Shown here: positions 25,065 through 31,746 of the stretch, in pieces
How the letters are laid out: every line of letters starts with the position of its first letter
Position numbering within the stretch: the first letter of the stretch is position 1
Assembly: GCA_023411175.1 (NCBI GenBank)
Contig: JAEYPB010000034.1
Location: 1 to 38,734, forward strand
Source: Bacillota bacterium
GTDB taxonomy: Bacteria > Bacillota > Clostridia > Christensenellales > Aristaeellaceae
Direction: 5' to 3'
DNA: 38,734 nucleotides
Notes under the pieces: model-generated
Told to the model about the DNA's origin: nothing
What the model saw: only the letters and a program-made list of their open reading frames with translations
The model's database searches: none
Made by a program: the position numbers and the translations under genes

Positions 25065-25277
25065 ATGGCAAAGACAAGTCAGGCAAAGATGGCCGCAAAC
25101 GCTCGTTATGACGATAAGGCCTATGACAAGTTTCTTGTGAGGGTTCCTAAAGGCCAGAAAGCCGCCATACAAGCCGCCGCCGAACAGGTGGGCGAATCCA
25201 TCAACGGCTATGTGAACAAGGCTGTGCAGGCCCGCATGGGGCTGGAGGAATGGCCGGAAGCACAGCCGGAGGAATAG
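25065..25277 (+). CDS. Ribbon-helix-helix (Arc-type) DNA-binding protein
   Basis: 70 residues. A basic N-terminus is followed by a short strand (KFLVRVPKG) and two helices (QKAAIQAAAEQVGESINGYV then NKAVQARM), the RHH pattern. GGAAAGGA lies upstream of the ATG at 25065. The start is 40 bases after the third palindromic operator, which suggests self-regulation. No toxin gene lies next to it, so an antitoxin role is not supported. Confidence 0.75.
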   Translation: MAKTSQAKMAANARYDDKAYDKFLVRVPKGQKAAIQAAAEQVGESINGYVNKAVQARMGLEEWPEAQPEE

Positions 25278-25322
25278 ACGCCACATACAAGGCATATGTA
25301 ATCCGCCGAAGGAGTGGAGCAT

Positions 25323-25577
25323 ATGACATTGAAAGAGCGCACCGCCGACATGGTTGCCCGATACGGCGAGGCTGTGAATCTTACGCAAGCCGGGCGCATC
25401 CTGAACCGCGACCGGCACACGATCAATCGCATGATCGAAGACGGTCGCCTCGACGCCGCCTGTGGCGGCACAATGGTGGACGTGTACTCCATCGCCCGGT
25501 ATGTCTGTGCGCCGGCCGCAGAGAACACGATGGCGCGGATGCGCAAGCAGGGCAGAGCCACTAGGTGGGTGGTGTAA
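25323..25577 (+). CDS. Small helix-turn-helix protein
   Basis: 84 residues. The segment VNLTQAGRILNRDRHTINRM followed by IEDGRLDAACGG reads as a MerR/excisionase-like winged helix with a substrate-facing wing. AAGGAG (25308-25313) lies 9 bases before ATG 25323; a GTG at 25314 overlaps the ribosome site and is less likely. It is probably co-transcribed with the RHH gene. It could be a regulator or an excisionase. Confidence 0.65.
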   Translation: MTLKERTADMVARYGEAVNLTQAGRILNRDRHTINRMIEDGRLDAACGGTMVDVYSIARYVCAPAAENTMARMRKQGRATRWVV

Positions 25578-25644
25578 TGCCACCCCGGTAGAGCTGCGCC
25601 ACGATGGAGGCACTACGCATTGAAGCCGTACCCTTGCGGCCTGT

Positions 25645-25792
25645 ACCCTCATTTTAAATGAGGGTGGCAAGGGGGTCACTTCAAGTGACGCCCTTTGCCC
25701 TAAATTCAGATTAGGGTTACTCATAGTAAGGGACCGCGCCGCCAATAGCCTGTGTTCAACGCAGGGAAGGGGTGGGTGTTGAACACATACCC
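25645..25792. repeat. Cluster of four hairpins
   Basis: In order: CCCTCATTT/AAATGAGGG, GGGGGTCACTT/AAGTGACGCCC, CCCTAA/TTAGGG, and GTGTTCAAC/GTTGAACAC (9 bp perfect, loop of 17). It lies between two converging coding regions. One could be a terminator; four in a row are more than needed. No T-runs are obvious. Confidence 0.6.
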
Positions 25793-26142
25793 TTTATTCT
25801 GGATCGCGCTTGATCGGCGGCGAGGGTGTCCACGGCGCGGGCGAATCGACCGGCGCGTTCGACGGTGTTCTTGCTGACGCCAACCTCGGCGGCGATGCGC
25901 TCTGCCGTGGTTGGTCGTTCCCCATTTTGGGGAGCATCCTCGGAATACTGATTGCGCCCCGCCGGGTTGCTCGCCTTCTTCTTCTCTGCCTCGTAGCGCT
26001 TGCCCAGCAAGTACGCCTTCTGCTCCAAATACTCACTTAACCATTGCACTAGTATAATACACACCGGAATAGTAGGATTTTCGCTAACGTTTGAGGCCAA
26101 AACAGCACCAAATACAGGCGTTTTCGGGCTTGTTTTTGCCAT
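25756..26142 (-). pseudogene. Truncated ParB/partition-like HTH protein
   Basis: The central part (KAYLLGKRYEAEKKK, NPAGRNQ, then RPTTAERIAAEVGVSKNTVERA) matches the HTH region of ParB-like or phage replication-regulator proteins in which a long N-terminal domain precedes this point. Here that domain is missing: upstream sequence is unrelated, AT-rich and lacks a ribosome site, and the C-terminus ends early in the hairpin cluster. I read it as a remnant. A short product starting at a GTG near 26050 remains possible. Confidence 0.55.
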
Positions 26143-26385
26143 GAATCAAGCAAACAAGGACGCCTTCCTGAAAAAATTCCCCACATTGGGAAAAAATCTT
26201 CTGCTGCTAGGGGCGGCCGGTTTTTCCTTTCGTTTCTGTGGACTTTTAGCCCGCCCCTGCCCAAACGTTAGCCGAATTCCTACTTTTCCTGCGGGTATGC
26301 AACTAATGCTCTCAACAGTCAGATAGGCTTGTCGGTAGTATGTATCACATCGTAATAGTAGGATATTGCCTGACGTAAAAAGCGG
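26062..26385. repeat. Three copies of a 45-bp motif around a gene-free gap
   Basis: Copies on the minus strand at about 26111-26062 and 26385-26335 and on the plus strand at about 26262-26312 share CCTACTWTT, and two share CAAACGTTAGC followed by GAAWTYCCTACT. A TA-rich box follows in each. The whole 26143-26679 stretch has no supportable gene. Confidence 0.5.
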
Positions 26386-26514
26386 CTTCCTTTGCGGAAA
26401 CCGCCCTATCTTTGTCGTGATCGGGGCATTTTCCACAAGCAAGAGGCCTACGCGCTCCCTCCGGCATGTCATCAAAACTTTCCGATGCCGGGGGGAGTAG
26501 AAATTTTGAAAAAA

Positions 26515-26549
26515 CCACCGGAGAGGGAAGACGTTCTCCCCTCCGGTGG
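26515..26549 (-). terminator. Terminator of the leftward element operon
   Basis: CCACCGGAG (26515-26523) pairs with CTCCGGTGG (26541-26549), with more pairing inside, followed on the minus strand by TTTTTTC. It lies about 130 bases after the last gene of the operon. Confidence 0.8.
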
Positions 26550-26679
26550 TGTTGGTTCTGCTGCCGCCTACTGACAGACGGGGGGCTACACCCCCTATAC
26601 AATGCCCTGTCGGTTGTGTGGATGGGAGCGCATCGGTTCCCGACCACCTGCATAATTGCATAACTGGTGGGGGGATGCC

Positions 26680-27045
26680 CTACCGCTGCCCCTGCCTGAC
26701 GAACGCCATCAGCTCCGCCGCCGGGTCTGCCTGGTCGCCCTGTGGCTGCTCCCGGCTGATCTGCCCCACAACCTTCGCGTAGGTGTTCACCATCTTGTCG
26801 TACACCTCGACCGCCGCTGACTTCTTTAGTCCGGTCTGGTTTGCCCCGTTCTGGTAAACCTCGGTGATGCCGTCGCGGTTGATGATCTGCCGGGTTTCGT
26901 CCAGCGTTACCGCCATGAACGCGGCCTCGCGGTATAGCTTCTCCAGCGTCGCCCGCTCGCCCAGCCCATTGACGCCCTTTGTGATTCGCTTGTACTCCTT
27001 GTCAATCAGCTTGATCCGCTGATCTTCGGTGTAAATCCCCTGCAT
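26680..27045 (-). CDS. Putative phage terminase small subunit-like protein
   Basis: 121 residues. The N-terminal half is helical and basic; the middle reads AAFMAVTLDETRQIINRDG then EVYQNGANQTGLKKSAAVEVY, a pattern I associate with P27-type terminase small subunits and related small phage proteins. It is the last gene of the leftward replication operon, where satellites carry terS. It overlaps the sigma factor gene by 44 bases. If true, it would redirect helper packaging. A plain hypothetical phage protein is the alternative. Confidence 0.6.
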   Translation of the reverse strand: MQGIYTEDQRIKLIDKEYKRITKGVNGLGERATLEKLYREAAFMAVTLDETRQIINRDGITEVYQNGANQTGLKKSAAVEVYDKMVNTYAKVVGQISREQPQGDQADPAAELMAFVRQGQR

Positions 27046-27715
27046 CCTTTTCGCCCATCCTTTCGATCCGCCACAATACCGCCGCTTCCGTCGCGCTTGT
27101 CCATGTGGTGTTGAAGGTGTTCACGCCCACGCGCCGGTAGTACGGCGTCGCATCCTCCAACCACAGCGCCCGGATGCCCTTATCTCTGCGCAGGTCGTGC
27201 AGCGCCTTCTTGCGCAGCTTCTGCACCTCGCCAGCGGTCAGCCCCATGCCCTCGCCAACCACCGCATAGCTCATGCCCTGCATGTCGCGTCGCCGGATCA
27301 CTTCGCGCCTGTCGTCGGCCAGCCGTTCCACCGCTGCCCGGACTGTGGCCGCTCTGTCGGCCTCTACAAGCCCGCTGGAGGCGTCCGGGATTGATTCATC
27401 CTCCAGCATGTCCAGAAGGCTTCCAGCGCCTTCATCGTCCCCCAGCGGCGCATCCAGCGATACAGCGTGAAGATGAGGGCGCTCCTTTGCCCCCCTGATC
27501 CCCACGGCAGCGGCCATCGCATTCTTGACATACCACGCCGCCCAGCTTACCCAGCTTTTACCCCGGCTCGCATCGTATGTGCGCTCCGCCTCTACAAGCC
27601 CCATGTATCCGGCCTGCACAAGATCGTCGGTGTCTACCGCGGTATCAATCCCCGAATATCTCCGGGCGAATTTATGGAGTAGTCCGCGATTCGCCCGGAA
27701 CAGTTCGACGCTCAA
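27002..27715 (-). CDS. Element-encoded RNA polymerase sigma factor
   Basis: 237 residues. A sigma-70 region 2 lies at about 1-75 (LFRANRGLLHKFARRY, DLVQAGYMGLVEAERTYD, WVSWAAWYVKNAM) and region 4 at about 125-180 (VERLADDRREVIRRRDMQGMSYAVVGEGMGLTAGEV). It has no region 1, and region 3 is replaced by a short acidic linker. The start is TTG at 27715 with GGAGG five bases upstream, overlapping the stop of the preceding small gene (TTGA). Clostridial phages use such factors for late genes. An operon with its own sigma factor is unusual for a satellite. Confidence 0.82.
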   Translation of the reverse strand: MSVELFRANRGLLHKFARRYSGIDTAVDTDDLVQAGYMGLVEAERTYDASRGKSWVSWAAWYVKNAMAAAVGIRGAKERPHLHAVSLDAPLGDDEGAGSLLDMLEDESIPDASSGLVEADRAATVRAAVERLADDRREVIRRRDMQGMSYAVVGEGMGLTAGEVQKLRKKALHDLRRDKGIRALWLEDATPYYRRVGVNTFNTTWTSATEAAVLWRIERMGEKDAGDLHRRSADQAD

Positions 27716-27882
27716 TGCCGCCTCCGGCGTTTCCTCCGGCGCTTCTTTTTTTCCATAGGCCAGAGACTGCTAACCGCGCGCGCCCGATCGTCAACGGGCC
27801 AGAGGATTTCAGTTCGTGTACTCTCATCGGAAAACCGCTTGAGGATCAGAAACAGGCCGCCGTCAATCGTTATGAATTCCAT
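27712..27882 (-). CDS. 56-residue protein with arginine-rich tail, coupled to the sigma factor
   Basis: Starts at ATG 27882 with GGAGGG 8 bases upstream. A short N-terminal beta-like region (MEFITIDGGLFLILKRF) leads to a tail of about 14 residues that is almost all Lys and Arg, ending RRRRH. The TGA stop overlaps the TTG start of the sigma factor. The ribosome site and overlap both argue that it is real. The tail suggests nucleic-acid binding. No family recognised. Confidence 0.65.
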   Translation of the reverse strand: MEFITIDGGLFLILKRFSDESTRTEILWPVDDRARAVSSLWPMEKKKRRRKRRRRH

Positions 27883-27883
27883 G

Positions 27884-28210
27884 CTATTTTCCCTCCGTTG
27901 CTCTGATTCGCTCGTATTCTGCGTCCAGTTCCGGGTTTCGGATATCGACGTACATAGACTTGTATAGCTCCAGAAATGAATCCAGCCCCATCAGCGCCAC
28001 CCATTGCCCGCGGTTTCGTCGGTGCATTACGACCGGCAGGGTTCCCGGCGCGGCGTCGGCCTCCGCCTGGTTGAGCGCTTCGGAGAGCCGCAGCGCCTCC
28101 ACCCGCTTCACTTCCAGATGGATGCCCGGCAGCGATATGTCCGGGTTTTCCCTGCCGCCCACAAAGGTCTGGTCGTTTCTTACCGCCCGGAGGCCGCGCG
28201 CCTCCAGCAT
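27884..28210 (-). CDS. PDDEXK-like nuclease (start uncertain, probably extends to about 28280)
   Basis: From the first ATG the protein has 108 residues: LRAVRNDQTFVGGRENPDIS then GIHLEVKRVEAL, where the D and E-x-K fit a PDDEXK site of phage-type Holliday junction nucleases. The same frame upstream reads NAKKKGNRGELELLHMLEARG, which looks like the conserved first helix with its glutamate, but no ATG, GTG or TTG opens it. The upstream part overlaps the previous gene in another frame. So translation may begin at a CTG (near 28281) or arise by a frameshift from the previous gene. Confidence 0.65.
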   Translation of the reverse strand: MLEARGLRAVRNDQTFVGGRENPDISLPGIHLEVKRVEALRLSEALNQAEADAAPGTLPVVMHRRNRGQWVALMGLDSFLELYKSMYVDIRNPELDAEYERIRATEGK

Positions 28211-28220
28211 GTGCAGTAGT

Positions 28221-28598
28221 TCAAGCTCTCCTCGGTTGCCTTTCTTCTTGGCGTTCGTTTTGCTCGCTCCCTTCAGTCGGTATAAAGGTAATGTCGAATA
28301 GCCCGGTCGGTCGATGATAGGTCACATTGCCAACCAGCAAGGCGCGGCCCTGCTTGATCGCCTCGCCCAGCGCAAGCGCCTCATCCGGTGGAATGCCGGT
28401 CATGCGCAGCACCTCGCCGGGCTGATCCCGCTGGAGCGCGTCCACGGCTTCCATGCCCATGTCGCGTAGCTGCTCCGCCTTCACGCGCACATCATACGGG
28501 ATCTTCCCGCCGTCCCGCATCTTGCCGCGTATGCGGCCATCTTCCACCCAAAGCACCATACCGGCGGCGCGAAGTTCCTTAATCAATGTTTGGATCAT
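28221..28598 (-). CDS. Element protein with TubC-like N-terminal domain
   Basis: 125 residues. The N-terminus (LIKELRAAGMVLWVEDGRI then RVKAEQLRDMGMEAVDAL) resembles the TubC N-terminal docking fold that occurs at the front of several phage and island proteins. The middle (PPDEALALGEAIKQG) and the charged tail (NERQEERQPRRA) are not recognised. It follows the iteron array and is the first gene after it. Its last 70 bases overlap the upstream part of the nuclease frame. Confidence 0.6.
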   Translation of the reverse strand: MIQTLIKELRAAGMVLWVEDGRIRGKMRDGGKIPYDVRVKAEQLRDMGMEAVDALQRDQPGEVLRMTGIPPDEALALGEAIKQGRALLVGNVTYHRPTGLFDITFIPTEGSEQNERQEERQPRRA

Positions 28599-28614
28599 GT
28601 AAACACCTCATTTG

Positions 28615-28818
28615 TGCTATACCTGCTGCACCTGCCCCACCTGCTGCACCCAACCAATAAGGAATCCAGTAAATACAAGGGTTTCACTTACCTATCAGGG
28701 TGTAGCAGTTCACCCAAATAAAGCGCCCTATGCCCCACCCTGCTACACCTAAAACCTCTCTAGGGTGTAGCAGGTGCAGCAGGTGTAGCAAGGTGTAGCA
28801 GGTGTAGCAGGTGTAGCA
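28615..28818. repeat. Iteron array: replication origin candidate of the island
   Basis: Units of 9 bp. Left block, inverted: TGCTATACC, TGCTGCACC, TGCCCCACC, TGCTGCACC at 28615, 28624, 28633, 28642. Centre: GGTGTAGCA at 28699 and the inverted units TGCCCCACC (28731) and TGCTACACC (28741). Right block, direct: six units at 28764, 28773, 28782, 28792, 28801 and 28810 (one GGTGCAGCA). An AT-rich stretch (28651-28698) lies between. The array is directly 3' of the helicase gene. This arrangement of iterons beside an AT-rich core after rep is known from SaPI origins. Confidence 0.8.
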
Positions 28819-28823
28819 GAGAA

Positions 28824-29993
28824 TTACAATTCGTCAAGGCTTGCTTGAGTAATAGAGAGCATTCTTTTCCCCTGAACGGTCTTTCGTCTGATGGCTATCC
28901 CGTCCCGTTGGTAGAGCTTGTGGGTCTGTCTGTCCAGTTCCTCGCTCACTTGCTTCGCCTGATAAACCCCTACGGGTTCTTCTGTGGCTTCCTGCATCGC
29001 CTCTAAAAGCTGTGCCGCCGTTCCCTGCCACGCTGGAGGATTCAGCTTCTTCATGAGCGCCAGCAAGCCCCGCACGACGCCAGAGCGGACGTAAGACTGT
29101 TCCTCTCGCCACGCTTCCATATCCGCCGATTGAAGCGCCCACACGCCGCCCTCAAAGCGAAGCACATACTCCGCACGCTCAAAGTCGCGGGCCGTGATAG
29201 ACAGGGTGCTCTCGGCCTCGCCCCGCTTCCCGTCTAAAAGCATGATCGCATCGCAGACGCCCGCCAACCCCATACTCCCGCTGATCCTTTCAACCGGATC
29301 GGAATCCTCGCCGCGCCCGTTTGATTTGCGCAGATGATGAACGCACACAACCGCCAGCCGGTGAGATTGAGCGAATTTCTGAAGCTCTCCGAAAATGCGG
29401 GTATCGGCTTCGTAAGCGTTTTCCGCGCGCCGCCCTCCGCCCTTCACCCGGCCCAATGTGTCTATCACAATCAGCGAAGTTTGCGGGTGATCTTGACACC
29501 ATTCACCCAGCTGATCCAGAAGGCCCGCGTTCATGGCTTGCGCGTCATGCGTGATCCAAAGGCGCTCCGGGAAGTTGCCCGGCATAAGCTGCCCTAGCCG
29601 GTCTTGGACGCGATACTGACGGCTTTCCAGATCCATATACAGCACGTCACCCTTGCGCGCGCCCATACCGAGGAAGTCCGCGCCGGTCGCCACGGCTATA
29701 CCCATCGCCAGCGCCAACCACGATTTGCCGCGTTTCGGCGCTCCGGCCAGCACGGACAGCCCCGCCGGGATGATGCCTTGAATGATGAGCGGAGGCCGCT
29801 CCAGCTGCACCCCGTACAGACTGGAGGCGCTGTATGCCTCCAGTCCCTTGACGCGCTTCTGTGGCGGCGCTTGCTCGATGGCTTGATGGATGGTGAAAGG
29901 CGCTTCCGCGTCCGCCTTCCGGCGCATGTCGGCTTCGGCGGCGGCGCGGAGCTTCGGGCTTTCATCCAAATACCGCTGAAGTGCTTCGTTCAT
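28824..29993 (-). CDS. RepA/DnaB-type replicative helicase (AAA_25)
   Basis: 389 residues. Walker A GAPKRGKS (84-91), DLES at 121-124, Walker B SLIVIDTLGR (173-182), and the sensor-like VHHLRKS (218-224) match RecA-fold hexameric helicases of RepA type (AAA_25). The N-terminal 60 residues and the C-terminal part (about 300-389, with LYQRDGIAIRRKT) probably form linker and winged helix, which could bind the iterons. The start overlaps the zinc-finger gene stop by four bases. The iteron array begins just after its stop. Confidence 0.85.
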   Translation of the reverse strand: MNEALQRYLDESPKLRAAAEADMRRKADAEAPFTIHQAIEQAPPQKRVKGLEAYSASSLYGVQLERPPLIIQGIIPAGLSVLAGAPKRGKSWLALAMGIAVATGADFLGMGARKGDVLYMDLESRQYRVQDRLGQLMPGNFPERLWITHDAQAMNAGLLDQLGEWCQDHPQTSLIVIDTLGRVKGGGRRAENAYEADTRIFGELQKFAQSHRLAVVCVHHLRKSNGRGEDSDPVERISGSMGLAGVCDAIMLLDGKRGEAESTLSITARDFERAEYVLRFEGGVWALQSADMEAWREEQSYVRSGVVRGLLALMKKLNPPAWQGTAAQLLEAMQEATEEPVGVYQAKQVSEELDRQTHKLYQRDGIAIRRKTVQGKRMLSITQASLDEL

Positions 29994-30544
29994 CCCCTAG
30001 TACCTCGTTCCATCATTGCCGCCAGTTCGCCCAGCGTCGCAGCTTCTAGCCGGTCAATTTCCACGTCCGCCGCCGACCGTGCCTCCAGCGCCCGGATGAA
30101 ATTCTGATCGTTCCACGCCTCCGGGCCGCCGATCGCCGCACGGCAGCGGCACACGCCGTCCGCCAGCGCGCGGGCTTCGCGGAGTTCCGCCAGCCGCTCC
30201 GCCCGCCAGCGTTCCAGCGCCCGGCGCAAATTCCAGACAGTCGGCGCGGGTTTCTGCGCGGGGCCATCGGTCGGAATGCCAAACGCCGCAGCCAGCGCGC
30301 GGGCCGCGTCCAGCGGCTCCAGATGGTACAACCCTTGATAGAGCCGGACAGCATCGCCCCCGGCATGACACCCGAAACAGTAAAAGCCTCGTTTGGCTTC
30401 TTCGTACAGGCGCAAGGACGGTGTGCGCTCTCCGTGAAGCGGGCAGCATGCCCACGCCTTCCCGCCGCGCAACTGGAGGGACAACCCCGCCCGCTCGGCA
30501 GCGTCCCGCGCGGAGATGTGGCGGAGGGAATCAAACAGGCTCAT
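29990..30544 (-). CDS. CHC2 zinc-finger primase-like protein, no TOPRIM domain
   Basis: 184 residues. The zinc site is C34-x2-H37 (CCPLH) and C56-x2-C59 (FYCFGC), as in DnaG-type CHC2 fingers. About 60 residues of alpha-helix follow (LRRALERWRAERLAELREA). The primase catalytic TOPRIM domain is absent, so this is probably an accessory that binds template or works with the helicase; other phages encode CHC2 and TOPRIM parts separately. ATG 30544 overlaps the previous stop (ATGA), and a longer frame to 30628 is less likely. Confidence 0.82.
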   Translation of the reverse strand: MSLFDSLRHISARDAAERAGLSLQLRGGKAWACCPLHGERTPSLRLYEEAKRGFYCFGCHAGGDAVRLYQGLYHLEPLDAARALAAAFGIPTDGPAQKPAPTVWNLRRALERWRAERLAELREARALADGVCRCRAAIGGPEAWNDQNFIRALEARSAADVEIDRLEAATLGELAAMMERGTRG

Positions 30545-30741
30545 GCCGTCACCTGCCGCTGATCCCCCGCAAGGAAGGTTTCCAGCGCGTCCAAATCGAG
30601 AAGGTATTTCGTCCCGATTCTGACGCAAGGCAGCGTGCCATTAACAACCAGACGGCGAATAGCTGTCTCCGTGAGTGCGGTGCTCGGGTCAGTCGCCCGA
30701 ACGTGCTTCGCGGCTTCGCTGATTGTTCTCATTCGCGGCAT
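30541..30741 (-). CDS. Excisionase-like helix-turn-helix protein
   Basis: 66 residues. The order AAKHVRATDPSTALTETAIR, then LVVNGTLPCVRIGTKYLLD, then LDALETFLAG is the HTH_17/excisionase pattern (helix-turn-helix then wing). GGGGGTG precedes ATG 30741. It could be the excisionase or a regulator of replication genes. It is coupled on both sides: it overlaps the small gene at 30689 and the primase-like gene. Confidence 0.75.
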   Translation of the reverse strand: MPRMRTISEAAKHVRATDPSTALTETAIRRLVVNGTLPCVRIGTKYLLDLDALETFLAGDQRQVTA

Positions 30742-30886
30742 TGCTTTCACCCCCTTGCTTCACTCCCTGTGCCTTGCGCTCCCAATACCGCGAACGATAT
30801 TCGCGCATCTTCTCGCTGTTCTTGCGCCGCCAGCTCTTCAGGTATTCGTTTCGAGCCGCGCGCGCCTCATCGCTCATCGTTTTCAA
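30689..30886 (-). CDS. Small basic element protein (65 residues)
   Basis: Helical and strongly basic: NEYLKSWRRKNSEKMREYRS then RYWERKAQG. This type of short Lys/Arg-rich protein is common early in phage operons; its function is unknown. TTG 30886 has AGGAG nine bases upstream; the in-frame ATG at 30877 is too far from it. First gene of the leftward operon. It overlaps the following gene by 53 bases. Confidence 0.65.
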   Translation of the reverse strand: MKTMSDEARAARNEYLKSWRRKNSEKMREYRSRYWERKAQGVKQGGESNAANENNQRSREARSGD

Positions 30887-31017
30887 GTATCTCTTCTCCT
30901 GTGACGATAAAATAAGTTTTGCTTCCCTTTGATAATATAGCACTTTCCCCCTTGCCTTTGCAAGTGATGTTTGCTATACTAGAGAAAGTGAAAACAATAC
31001 TTCTGCGAGGTGTTTTT
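30887..31017. promoter_or_regulatory. Divergent switch region between repressor and replication operon
   Basis: Leftward promoter: TTGCAA near 30958-30963, 18 bases, TATATT near 30935-30940. Rightward promoter: TTGCCT near 30952-30957, 17 bases, TATACT near 30975-30980. The -35 boxes overlap, and a CTTGC/GCAAG palindrome lies over them. CACTTTC and GAAAGTG flank it as an inverted pair. This looks like the repressor-controlled switch. Confidence 0.7.
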
Positions 31018-31746
31018 ATGGGACGCCCCACAAGCAGGGCTTCAGGAATTCAGGATAAGCAAGCGTCACTTCCTGCCGCGCGCATATCAAGCGAAATGAC
31101 TTCGCAGGAAATATCGAGCGGCGAAATGGCAAAGTATCTGGGCGTAACCTTGCAAGCCGTCAACCAATACAGGCAGGGCTTGTCAAACCCGACATACCCT
31201 AATCTAATAAAGATCGCGGAAAGGCTTGGAGTTACGACGGATTACCTTCTTGGCGCAGAGGACTGCAAGGCTCATGCAAACGTGGATATTAACAAGCGCC
31301 TCGGACTATCGGAAAAGGCGATAGGCATGCTTGAGGCATATTACGCATTAGAGGATTGGTCAGGGCTAAGCGCGATTCCTTCACTGGTAAGCGCTCTACT
31401 CGAAACGTACGAGGGCCAAAGATTAATCAAGCAAATAAACACCTACGCCTTTGCCGATTTTAGTAAGATGTATAGCGGGAATGAAGCGTTTACGCCGGAA
31501 TCCGAAGAAATGAGCAAGGTCTTTGTTAATGCCGGGAAGGCGACAATGTTCAAGCATGCAGCCATCACCATACAGGGCGAGGAATTGAGTGACGCGCTTT
31601 TGGTTCCGGTTCCGCAAATGCTGAAAGACCTACGCAAGGTTGTGCAAAGAGGAAAATACGGCGCTCCAGACGATCCTGCTCCGCAACGGTGGAAGCAAAA
31701 TAGACCGGAGGCTGATCCGCATGTCAATCCAGAAGATTCAGAATAA
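31018..31746 (+). CDS. CI/Stl-like repressor
   Basis: 242 residues. An HTH_3-type domain lies at about 22-75 (SSGEMAKYLGVTLQAVNQYR, GLSNPTYPNL, then IAERLGVTTDYLLG). The rest has no Ser/Lys autoprotease signature that I can see, so it is not a LexA-type cleavable repressor. In satellites (Stl) such repressors are removed by binding a helper protein. GAGGTG precedes the ATG at 31018. It is followed, with a 26-base overlap, by the integrase, and faces the replication operon across the switch region. Confidence 0.85.
   Translation: MGRPTSRASGIQDKQASLPAARISSEMTSQEISSGEMAKYLGVTLQAVNQYRQGLSNPTYPNLIKIAERLGVTTDYLLGAEDCKAHANVDINKRLGLSEKAIGMLEAYYALEDWSGLSAIPSLVSALLETYEGQRLIKQINTYAFADFSKMYSGNEAFTPESEEMSKVFVNAGKATMFKHAAITIQGEELSDALLVPVPQMLKDLRKVVQRGKYGAPDDPAPQRWKQNRPEADPHVNPEDSE

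Noticed and set aside
25065..25577. Toxin-antitoxin pair (RHH plus following gene)
   Set aside because: The second protein is a DNA-binding helix-turn-helix type with no toxin signature.
26146..26661. 171-codon minus-strand frame in the island
   Set aside because: Low-complexity and Arg/Ser-rich, no ribosome site, and it runs through a terminator and the repeat motifs.
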